Below are positions 1 to 5,721 of a DNA stretch of 5,721 bases, in pieces. The notes beneath the pieces are model-generated. The model worked only from the letters and a program-made list of their open reading frames with translations, did no database searches and had not been told where the DNA came from. The stretch is from Flavobacteriales bacterium (GTDB lineage Bacteria; Bacteroidota; Bacteroidia; Flavobacteriales_F; PHOS-HE28). Position 1 is the stretch's first letter. The number at the start of each line of letters is the position of its first letter. The translations under genes and the position numbers were made by a program. The DNA lies in assembly GCA_020854015.1 (NCBI GenBank), contig JADZGG010000259.1:1-5721 (forward strand), in the 5' to 3' direction.

Positions 1-1006
1 GCCGACCCTCATCATCCGGGGGCAGTACGAAGGCCGGTGCACCAATGGCATGCGCCCCGCGTCTGTGAGCGACGCCGATCGCCAGCAAGCTCAGGTTGCG
101 CAGAAAGGGTGCGTTCAGTCCGATGGTCTCCCGGTCGGGAAGCGGTTTCCGGTCGGTACCACTGAACAGGGCGATGTGGTCCGCGGCATAGGCCTGAAGG
201 TCCAATGAAACACCGGCGCTGTGGTGGCTCAGTTCGAAGAGGATCTCCTCGATCTCCAAGGCTGCACTGATCGAATCCAGCATCACCGTGGCGCGTATGG
301 TACCGCGCGGCAGGTCCAGATGTTCTTCCAACAGGTCGAACAGCCGATCATGGTATCGAGCTTCCAAGTGCCCTTCCACGTGGCGGAGATAGAGCAGGAT
401 CCCTTGTTGTCGCGCGAGCAGCTCCCGGGCGTTCTGCGTACAGAACAGGACCAGGTCGAAGATCGTAGCGCAGACGGGGATCCCGTTGAATTTCACTGCA
501 GCCTCCGTGATGTGCAATGGCCGGGGCACGAACATCAAGCGGGTCGTGATCGATTCGTTGATGTGCTGGCGACCAAGAGGTGAGCTGATCACTGAGGTGC
601 GGTGATGGGCCGCTTCGATCAGATCGCGGTGAGCCTCAAGCACGCTGGTCGTATCCGTTGCACTTAGGTTCCAGAGGTCCGCCACATAGCTCATGGCACC
701 GCTGTTCAGGCCTTGAAGAAGATCCAGCCGGGAGCAACCACCGAGCAGTTCAACCCGGCGCGTCTGCATGGAAGCCGGCATCGGGTCCACGGCCCACTTC
801 GATGAGCGTATATGCGCCGTGGCATCCAGAAGAGCCACATGTCCTGCCGCCAGCTGATCGCGGCGTTTCCGTCGATCGGCGAGCACCTGGGTGCGTTGTT
901 CGTCCAGTGCTTCGGTCAGCGTGCGCATCAACTCGCAGACCTTCGGGTTCAGCAACGCATCGTTGACCAGGTTCACCAAAGGGGCAACATGAGGCTGTGG
1001 TTCCAT
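1..1006 (-). CDS. Malate synthase A family protein (aceB-like), divergent active site, C-terminus cut by window edge
   Basis: This is the N-terminal 335 codons of a malate synthase-family protein; AceB proteins are about 530 residues, so the C-terminal third, including the catalytic base Asp, lies outside. The family condenses glyoxylate and acetyl-CoA to malate in the cytoplasmic glyoxylate shunt. Family landmarks, in order: RRVELLG (83-89), LNSGAMSYVAD (100-110), GHLEAR (212-217), LPRGTIRATV (232-241), HSAG (262-265), and LPDRETIG then HRRGAHAIGAPA (289-325). Against E. coli AceB, recalled from memory, catalytic Arg166 falls on Val160, Mg ligand Glu250 on Asp244 and Mg ligand Asp278 on Ala272; the ADFEDS segment is ADLWNLS. 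The fold is clear but canonical activity is doubtful. The start at 1006 is chosen because family similarity begins soon after; an in-frame ATG at 1030 would add eight residues. Neither start has a Shine-Dalgarno. It follows alkB on the same strand, 52-76 bases downstream, so co-transcription is plausible. Confidence 0.82.
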   Translation of the reverse strand, partial: MEPQPHVAPLVNLVNDALLNPKVCELMRTLTEALDEQRTQVLADRRKRRDQLAAGHVALLDATAHIRSSKWAVDPMPASMQTRRVELLGGCSRLDLLQGLNSGAMSYVADLWNLSATDTTSVLEAHRDLIEAAHHRTSVISSPLGRQHINESITTRLMFVPRPLHITEAAVKFNGIPVCATIFDLVLFCTQNARELLARQQGILLYLRHVEGHLEARYHDRLFDLLEEHLDLPRGTIRATVMLDSISAALEIEEILFELSHHSAGVSLDLQAYAADHIALFSGTDRKPLPDRETIGLNAPFLRNLSLLAIGVAHRRGAHAIGAPAFVLPPDDEGR

Positions 1007-1057
1007 ATTCGATGAGCGGCCGATATGCATCGACGAATCTACCCAAGACCGTGCCGG

Positions 1058-1075
1058 GCTGTCAACAGGGACAGC
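1058..1075 (-). other. Small inverted repeat between alkB and the malate synthase-like gene
   Basis: GCTGTC and GACAGC form a perfect 6-bp stem around a 6-base loop (AACAGG on the plus strand), just after the alkB stop codon and before the next gene on the same strand. No run of T follows on the minus strand, so it does not look like an intrinsic terminator. It could be an mRNA processing or stability hairpin, or chance: a 6-bp stem is not rare. Confidence 0.25.
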
Positions 1076-1082
1076 TTCACCA

Positions 1083-2195
1083 TCACTGAGCGACGTCGAG
1101 TTCAGCGTGGCTCTTACGCAAGCGTTCAATGATAGGGTTCACCACCCTGAACCACAATGGTGGTACAAGGCTCAAGAGCATCATGCCCGGATAGCCTGTG
1201 GGCAACTGGGGCCCCACTTCATGGCTGCGGAGCACTTGGTATTTCTTGCTCGCTTTGTAGTGGTGGTCGCTGTGCCTGGTAAGCTCGAAGAGCATCAACC
1301 GTCCCGGCAGCAGGTCGCTGTTCCAACTGTGGACATGCTGTACGCGCTGGTACTGCCCGTAGTCGTTCTTTCTTCGGCGCAGGCCGTAATGCTCGATGTA
1401 GTTCACAGTTTCCAAGAGCAGGATCCCGATCATGGCGGCGGCCATGAAACACCAGAGCGCCATGCTTCCGAAGAAGAATGCGATACCCACCAGGAGCGAA
1501 GCTTCGATCGTCAGCGAGCGGAGCATCTCGTTGCCAAGGCCATATGGTGCGCGCCCTTCCTTTTTCGATCGTTCGACCTCAATGCGCCATGCGGAAATGA
1601 AACTGAACACCACGCTGCGGAACCAGAAGGTGTAAAGTGCTTCATTCTTCCGCGCGGAAGCCGGGTCGTCCGGTGTCGCCACACGAGCATGGTGTCCGCG
1701 GTTATGCTCGATGATGAAGTGCATATAGAGTGAGCTGAGCAGGAGCGTTCGCGCCAGATCACGTTCCCAGCGCAAGCGGCGATGTCCCAGTTCGTGTGCC
1801 ACATTGATACCATAGATCCCGCACATCATGCCCATGGTGGCTATTCGGCCGGACAGGTCCCAGATCGTGATCCCAGGATCGTCCACATGCGCGAGGAAAC
1901 GGAAGAGGATGAACCACTGTAAAGGCACGAACGCATAGAGCAACAAGTCGAACAAGGGGTCCTGGAGGGCTGCTTCCTCCTCCATCTCCGATAGCACACG
2001 GTGCCTGGGCTCAAGGAACAGCTCCACCATCGGGACCAGGGCGAATCCGAATAGTGGGAAAGCCCAGCAGACCAGGCCATCTCCCACAACACCGAAGAAA
2101 GCCATGGCCGGACCTACGAGTGATGTGGCGTACCGCAAGGCCCTCAGGCGAATATGCCTTCGGATGGTCAGTGGAATTGGGTCTGGCACGGGCAT
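1083..2195 (-). CDS. alkB: Alkane 1-monooxygenase (AlkB family, membrane non-haem di-iron hydroxylase)
   Basis: The 370-residue protein should hydroxylate the terminal carbon of alkanes, or related hydrocarbon substrates, to primary alcohols in the inner membrane, taking electrons from rubredoxin and rubredoxin reductase; neither partner is in this window. All histidine boxes of the family are present: HELGH at 134-138, EHNRGHH at 163-169 and RHSDHH at 307-312. The AlkB signature NYIEHYG at 265-271 separates it from general fatty-acid desaturases. Hydrophobic segments lie at about 24-38, 40-60, 81-101, 117-133, 228-245 and 246-262, consistent with the family's six-helix bundle. Its length is slightly under the roughly 400 residues of the Pseudomonas enzyme, and it looks complete. 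The ATG at 2195 is the only reasonable start before the first hydrophobic segment; no Shine-Dalgarno precedes it. It diverges from the M16 genes and is followed by the malate synthase-like gene. Chain-length specificity cannot be read from the sequence. Confidence 0.95.
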   Translation of the reverse strand: MPVPDPIPLTIRRHIRLRALRYATSLVGPAMAFFGVVGDGLVCWAFPLFGFALVPMVELFLEPRHRVLSEMEEEAALQDPLFDLLLYAFVPLQWFILFRFLAHVDDPGITIWDLSGRIATMGMMCGIYGINVAHELGHRRLRWERDLARTLLLSSLYMHFIIEHNRGHHARVATPDDPASARKNEALYTFWFRSVVFSFISAWRIEVERSKKEGRAPYGLGNEMLRSLTIEASLLVGIAFFFGSMALWCFMAAAMIGILLLETVNYIEHYGLRRRKNDYGQYQRVQHVHSWNSDLLPGRLMLFELTRHSDHHYKASKKYQVLRSHEVGPQLPTGYPGMMLLSLVPPLWFRVVNPIIERLRKSHAELDVAQ

Positions 2196-2202
2196 AGGCC
2201 TG

Positions 2203-2210
2203 TAAAATTA
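2203..2210 (-). promoter_or_regulatory. Possible -7 element for alkB (TAATTTTA)
   Basis: On the minus strand, TAATTTTA resembles the Bacteroidota -7 consensus TAnnTTTG, mismatching only at the last base. It is the only AT-rich stretch in the 109-base intergenic region 2196-2304. Just seven bases separate it from the alkB ATG, so transcription from it would give a leaderless or almost leaderless message. No TTG is found at the expected -33 distance, so this is a weak candidate. Confidence 0.25.
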
Positions 2211-2241
2211 GCCCGGCTCGGCGGTTGCTCGGTGGTTGGGA

Positions 2242-2277
2242 TTGACCGGGGAGGGGCCAGGTGCTTCCGTACCTTCG
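2242..2277 (+). promoter_or_regulatory. Possible Bacteroidota-type promoter for the M16 peptidase genes
   Basis: TACCTTCG at 2270-2277 matches the TAnnTTTG -7 consensus except for one T to C change. TTG trinucleotides lie upstream at 2242-2244 and 2236-2238, but the 25-base gap from the nearer one is longer than the usual 17-23. Initiation a few bases after the element would leave a leader of about 20 bases before the ATG at 2305, a common layout in this phylum. The remainder of the intergenic region 2196-2304 shows no operator or riboswitch that I can recognise. Confidence 0.35.
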
Positions 2278-2304
2278 CGCCCCTTCGATCCGAAAACCTG
2301 ACGG

Positions 2305-3627
2305 ATGAGACCTTCAACGATCACCACACTATTCGCCATGACCGCGATGACGGCCTCGGCACAGATGCGCCAGATCCCCTTCACAGAGTTCGACCTGCCC
2401 AACGGACTGCACGTGATCCTACACGAGGATCACAGCACACCCATTGTGGCCGTCAGTGTGATGTACCACGTGGGCAGCAAGGACGAGGACCCGACACGGC
2501 GTGGTTTTGCGCACTTCTTCGAGCACCTGCTGTTCGAAGGCTCCGAGAACATCGGTCGAGGGGAGTTCTCCAAGTATGTTGAGAAAGCCGGTGGGGTGCT
2601 GAACGCCAACACCAACGGCGACCGCACCTACTACTACGAGGTGCTGCCCAGCAACCAGTTCGAACTCGGTCTGTGGCTCGAGAGCGAGCGGATGCTCCAC
2701 GCCAAGGTGGAGACCAAGGGCATCGAAACGCAGCGCGAGGTGGTGAAGGAGGAGCGCCGCCAGCGCTACGAGAACCAGCCCTATGGTGGCATCTTGATCG
2801 AAGTGCTGAAGCGGGCCTACACCAAGCACCCCTATCAGTGGCCCACGATCGGGTTCATGGAAGACCTCAATGCTGCGAGCGAAGGGGACTATAAGAAGTT
2901 CTATGAGACCTTCTACGTGCCGAACAATGCCGTGCTCGTGGTCGCCGGTGACTTCGAAGCCAAGACCGCACCGGACCAGATCAAGAAGTTCTTCGGGGAT
3001 ATTCCGAAGGGAGGTACTGTTCCGCGCAACAAGGTGGTGGAGCCGCCCATGAAAGGGGAGGTGCGTGATGTGGTGTACGACAAGATCCAACTGCCTGCGG
3101 TCGTGATGGGCTACCGTATCCCTGCTTATGGGACCAAGGACTTCTATGCGGTGGACATGGTCAACCGCCTGCTGAGCAGCGGCAATAGTTCGCGCCTCAA
3201 TATGAATGTGAAGGACGCGCAGCAGAAGGCGCTGTTCGTAGGTTCCTTCAGCCTGCCCTTCGAAGATCCCGGACTGGCCATCGCCTTCGGCATTGCCAAC
3301 ATGGGCGTGGCCCCCGACAGTCTTGAAGCCTCGATGGAAAAGGAGATCACCCGTACGCGCGACGAGTTGATCACCCCGGCCGAACTGAGCAAGCTGAAAG
3401 CGCAGATCGAGACCGAATACGTCAACAGCAACAGCCGCGTGGAAGGCATCGCCGAGAGTTTGGCCTCTGCCCACACATTCCTTGGCGGCACGGCCAAGTT
3501 GAACACCGAACTGAACGAGTACCTGGCGGTGACCGCTGCGGACATGCAGCGTGTGGCCAAACAGTACTTCGTCAAGGAGAATCGCGTGGTATTGCACTAC
3601 CTGCCACAAAGCCAACAGAAGAACTAA
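2305..3627 (+). CDS. Secreted zinc metallopeptidase, M16B family, catalytic subunit
   Basis: This 440-residue M16 (pitrilysin/insulinase-type) peptidase is probably exported to the periplasm. Residues 1-20 form a Sec-type signal peptide with R2 followed by a hydrophobic stretch ending ASA-Q; a start at the internal ATG at 2338 would destroy it, which supports 2305. No Shine-Dalgarno is seen. The inverted zinc motif HFFEH lies at 70-74, with H70 and H74 as zinc ligands and E73 as catalytic base. The third ligand is E149 or E150 in VVKEERR, about 76 residues later as the family requires. The N-terminal fold starts at FDLPNGLHVIL (29-39); the second domain begins near 255. In that domain SSRL (295-298) is kept, but the Tyr of the family's substrate-binding R/Y pair is not (Leu310 at that position). 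That fits a catalytic subunit working with a partner, as in mitochondrial MPP beta or the Sphingomonas Sph2681/Sph2682 pair. Its TAA overlaps the next gene's ATG by one base, suggesting translational coupling. The substrate is unknown. Confidence 0.93.
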   Translation: MRPSTITTLFAMTAMTASAQMRQIPFTEFDLPNGLHVILHEDHSTPIVAVSVMYHVGSKDEDPTRRGFAHFFEHLLFEGSENIGRGEFSKYVEKAGGVLNANTNGDRTYYYEVLPSNQFELGLWLESERMLHAKVETKGIETQREVVKEERRQRYENQPYGGILIEVLKRAYTKHPYQWPTIGFMEDLNAASEGDYKKFYETFYVPNNAVLVVAGDFEAKTAPDQIKKFFGDIPKGGTVPRNKVVEPPMKGEVRDVVYDKIQLPAVVMGYRIPAYGTKDFYAVDMVNRLLSSGNSSRLNMNVKDAQQKALFVGSFSLPFEDPGLAIAFGIANMGVAPDSLEASMEKEITRTRDELITPAELSKLKAQIETEYVNSNSRVEGIAESLASAHTFLGGTAKLNTELNEYLAVTAADMQRVAKQYFVKENRVVLHYLPQSQQKN

Positions 3628-4532
3628 TGCGCCCCTGTCAGAACATGGCCCGCACCTACCTACCCGCCCTGGCCCTGGCCGGTGCCCTCCTGATCCCGGC
3701 CTTCATGAACGCCCAAGTGGACCGTACCAAAGCTCCCCAACCCGGCCCCGCCCCCAAGGTGAACTTGGGCGCCCACACCACCTTCACCCTCGCCAACGGT
3801 ATGCGTGTGATCGTGGTGGAGAACCACAAGCTGCCCACCGTCGGCATCCAAGTGAAGTTCGACATCGAACCCATCGTTCAAGGTGACCTTGCCGGGTATC
3901 AGGACCTGATGGGTGAATTGCTCGCTTCGGGAACGCAGCGGCGTACCAAGCAGAAGATCGACGAACAGGTGGATGCTCTCGGAGCATCGCTGAACACCTA
4001 CAACGATGGGCTCTATGCGTCGGTGTTGAAGAAGAACTTCAGCGCCTTGATGGAGGTCGTGCAGGAAGTGGTCACCATCGCCTCGTTCCCGGATGATGAG
4101 TTCGAGAAAGCGCGAACCCGCATGGTCAGTTCCGTGAGCACCCGCGTGGATGATCCGGACCAGATCGCGGACGTGGTTTCGCGGAGGCTCACTTACGGCA
4201 AGGCACATCCGTACGGCGAGGTGGTCACCGAGAAGACCTTGGGTAATGTGAAGCGGATGCACGTCATCAATTATTACAAGCGCTTCTTCCGTCCCCAGCA
4301 AGGCTACCTCGTGTTCGTCGGCGATCTCACCGAAGGCGAGGCGCGCACCGTGGCCGAGAAGTACTTCGCCAACTGGAAAGGAGGGGAGGTGACATCAACG
4401 ATCGGTCCCGATGGTGTTGAAATGGTCGAAGCCTTGGGCCCGGTGCGGAAGGCTCCGTTCACCCCTGCGGCCAACAGGCCCCGCACGGTCTGCTTCGTGG
4501 ACCGCCCCGGCAGCGCCCAGAGCGTTATCTAG
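3627..4532 (+). CDS. M16 family non-catalytic subunit, N-terminal part, ended by an in-frame TAG
   Basis: This 301-codon frame encodes the first half of an M16-family protein, probably the partner of the preceding zinc subunit. A signal peptide spans residues 1-30, with hydrophobic residues at 11-28 ending FMNAQ. The M16 N-terminal domain begins at FTLANGMRVIVVENH (53-67). Where active members have HxxEH it reads YQDLMGEL (91-98), so the zinc site is absent, as in MPP alpha-type subunits. GDLAGYQDLMGELLASGT (86-103) otherwise follows the family pattern. The frame stops at codon 302, straight after DRPGSAQSVI, a point where the second M16 domain normally continues. The product would therefore be half a protein and probably unstable or inactive. 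ATG 3627 overlaps the upstream stop (TAATG); an ATG at 3645 would give a shorter but equally good signal peptide, MARTYLPALALAG. Treat this entry and the one from 4590 as one broken gene unless the stop proves to be an error. Confidence 0.85.
   Translation: MRPCQNMARTYLPALALAGALLIPAFMNAQVDRTKAPQPGPAPKVNLGAHTTFTLANGMRVIVVENHKLPTVGIQVKFDIEPIVQGDLAGYQDLMGELLASGTQRRTKQKIDEQVDALGASLNTYNDGLYASVLKKNFSALMEVVQEVVTIASFPDDEFEKARTRMVSSVSTRVDDPDQIADVVSRRLTYGKAHPYGEVVTEKTLGNVKRMHVINYYKRFFRPQQGYLVFVGDLTEGEARTVAEKYFANWKGGEVTSTIGPDGVEMVEALGPVRKAPFTPAANRPRTVCFVDRPGSAQSVI
4530..4532 (+). other. In-frame amber codon interrupting the second M16 gene
   Basis: TAG replaces codon 302 of the frame starting at 3627. 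Upstream codons read ...GSAQSVI and downstream codons read VCYPVDLKP in the same phase; together they form continuous M16 second-domain sequence, so no base has been gained or lost. One substitution from CAG (Gln), AAG (Lys) or TCG (Ser), among others, would explain it. No recoding signal such as a downstream stem-loop is evident. Confidence 0.85.
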
Positions 4533-4589
4533 GTCTGCTACCCCGTCGACCTGAAGCCCAACTCACCTGACGCGCAGACCGCGCAAGTG

Positions 4590-5721
4590 ATGAACACCAT
4601 TCTTGGCGGTGGGGTGTTCAACGCACGATTGATGCAGAACCTGCGCGAGGATAAAGCATACACCTACGGAGCTTACAGTGCGCTCGATGTGGACCGTTAC
4701 ATCGGCAGTTGGTCCGGAGGGTGCAGCGTGCGCAACGAAGTGACCGACAGTGCTGTGGCACAGGTGCTTTTCGAGATGAACCGCATGATGGAAAGCCCCG
4801 TGACCGATGAGGAACTTGCTTTGACCAAAAGCTACATGGCCGGCAGCTTCGGCCGCAGCCTGGAGGATCCGAGCACCCTCGCGCGCTTTGCGTTGAACAC
4901 CTACCTCAACAACCTGAAGCCTGACCACTATTCCACTTACCTGCAGCGCTTGGATACGGTCACCACGGATGGTGTTCAAGCGACGGCCATGCGCTACCTC
5001 CACCCGGACAACGCCATGATCCTTGTGGTCGGTGACAAGGAACAAGTGGCCAACAAGTTGGCCGGCTACAGCTTGGAGAACGCCGTGCTCTACTACGACG
5101 TGAACGGTGATCCCTTCCGCGAAAGTGCTGAGCCGGCTCCTGCCGATATGACCGCTGCCAAGGTCATCGAGGCCTACATCCAGGCCATTGGAGGACGTTC
5201 GGCATTGGACAAGGTGAAAGACCTGAAACGGGCTTACGCGGCCAAGGTGCAGGGCATGGAAGTGAACCTCACCGAGTACAATGCCGCACCGGATAACTAT
5301 TCCATGGAGATGGGGGCGGGACCCATGGTGATGCAGAAAATGGTCTACGCTGGTGGCAAGGGTTACAAGCAGGGCATGGAAGGTCGCAGTGAGCTGGTCG
5401 ACATCGAACTCGCTGACGCGCGTGAGAACGGCTTCATGTTCCCAGAGGCCCACTACACCGAGCTCGATTACGAACTGACTTTGATCGGTGTAGTGACCAT
5501 CAATGACCGGAAGGCATACCGCATCATGGTCCGCAAGGAGAACGGCATGTTCACCGAGTATTATGATGTGGAGACCGGCCTCAAGGTGCGTCGCGCGCAG
5601 ACCGAGGCGACCCCCGAAGGCACGTTGGAGGTGACCACCGACTATAGCGATTACAAGGAAGTGGGCGACGTGAAGTTCCCGCACACCATCAAGCAGAACG
5701 CAGGCATGAACTTCACCTTCA
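4590..5721 (+). CDS. C-terminal part of the interrupted M16 non-catalytic subunit, with extra C-terminal domain, cut by window edge
   Basis: The frame is open from 4533 to the window end in phase with the gene starting at 3627; ATG 4590 is the first possible restart, with no Shine-Dalgarno, so independent translation is doubtful. Numbered from 3627, residues 303 to about 485 are the M16 C-terminal domain. It contains LGGGVFNARL (326-335) and LREDKAYTYGAYS (339-351), which supply the Arg/Tyr substrate-binding region (R334, R340, Y347) absent from the zinc subunit, and it ends with AMILVVGD (463-470). A short linker rich in Pro and Ala (about 499-506) leads to a further domain from about 511: VIEAYIQAIGG (513-523), then beta-rich sequence with ELDYELTLIG (612-621) and DVKFPHTI (681-688). 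I know this type of domain as a C-terminal extension of Bacteroidota M16 proteins, loosely like LolA-type outer-membrane lipoprotein-sorting folds; its function is unknown. No stop is reached, so the full gene exceeds 698 codons. Confidence 0.8.
   Translation, partial: MNTILGGGVFNARLMQNLREDKAYTYGAYSALDVDRYIGSWSGGCSVRNEVTDSAVAQVLFEMNRMMESPVTDEELALTKSYMAGSFGRSLEDPSTLARFALNTYLNNLKPDHYSTYLQRLDTVTTDGVQATAMRYLHPDNAMILVVGDKEQVANKLAGYSLENAVLYYDVNGDPFRESAEPAPADMTAAKVIEAYIQAIGGRSALDKVKDLKRAYAAKVQGMEVNLTEYNAAPDNYSMEMGAGPMVMQKMVYAGGKGYKQGMEGRSELVDIELADARENGFMFPEAHYTELDYELTLIGVVTINDRKAYRIMVRKENGMFTEYYDVETGLKVRRAQTEATPEGTLEVTTDYSDYKEVGDVKFPHTIKQNAGMNFTF

Noticed and set aside
221..583. Plus-strand open frame of 120 codons within the malate synthase-like gene.
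   Set aside because: The minus strand carries family motifs continuously across this stretch, so this is a shadow frame.
1058..1075. The hairpin after alkB as a transcription terminator.
   Set aside because: The stem is only 6 bp and no T-rich tract follows on the minus strand, so it does not meet the intrinsic-terminator pattern.
1107..1733. Plus-strand open frame of 208 codons inside alkB.
   Set aside because: It is fully contained within alkB on the opposite strand, whose histidine boxes are unambiguous; the plus-strand translation shows no domain.
2419..3615. Long open frame of 398 codons on the minus strand, opposite the zinc peptidase gene.
   Set aside because: It lies wholly antisense to a gene with clear catalytic motifs. 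Its composition (rich in His, Val, Leu and Gly) is typical of the mirror frame of GC-rich coding DNA, and it shows no recognisable domain.
4530..4532. An alternative genetic code or pyrrolysine use to explain the internal TAG.
   Set aside because: There is a single TAG, the other complete genes end in TGA and TAA, no recoding element is visible, and M16 proteins are not known to contain pyrrolysine. Mutation or sequence error is simpler.
4563..5684. Open frame of 373 codons on the minus strand, opposite the C-terminal half of the second M16 gene.
   Set aside because: It has the same mirror-frame composition, while the plus strand carries M16 motifs in phase with the upstream half. It is therefore not a replacement gene that would explain the TAG.

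Overview
The window looks like chromosomal DNA from a fairly GC-rich member of the Bacteroidota, probably an environmental or metagenome-assembled lineage. The evidence is indirect. Signal peptides end in an A-Q junction, genes lack Shine-Dalgarno sites, one upstream region carries a TAnnTTTG-like -7 element, and there is a tandem M16 peptidase pair whose second member has an extra C-terminal domain, an arrangement I associate with this phylum. There are no RNA genes, mobile elements or CRISPR repeats.

Left half, minus strand. An intact alkane 1-monooxygenase gene (alkB, 2195 down to 1083) is followed after about 50-80 bases by a malate synthase-family gene that runs off the left edge (1006 down to 1). 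They are co-directional and may form one unit. AlkB hydroxylates alkanes, whose oxidation yields acetyl-CoA, and malate synthase is the second glyoxylate-shunt enzyme, so the pairing makes metabolic sense. However, the malate synthase-like protein appears to have lost several active-site residues and may be a paralogue with another role.

Centre. A 109-base divergent intergenic region (2196-2304) separates alkB from the rightward genes and holds weak promoter-like sequences for both directions.

Right half, plus strand. A secreted zinc M16B peptidase (2305-3627) overlaps by one base (TAATG) a second M16-family gene that lacks the zinc motif but carries the arginine/tyrosine substrate-binding region. 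This is the division of labour expected of a heterodimeric M16B peptidase. The second gene is interrupted by an in-frame TAG at 4530-4532. The homologous reading frame continues in the same phase to the right edge, through the rest of the M16 fold and an additional AIGG-containing C-terminal domain. This is a recent nonsense mutation, a sequence error or, less likely, readthrough.

The points most worth a second look are the degenerate malate synthase paralogue beside alkB and the amber codon splitting the non-catalytic M16 subunit. I saw no clearly new system.
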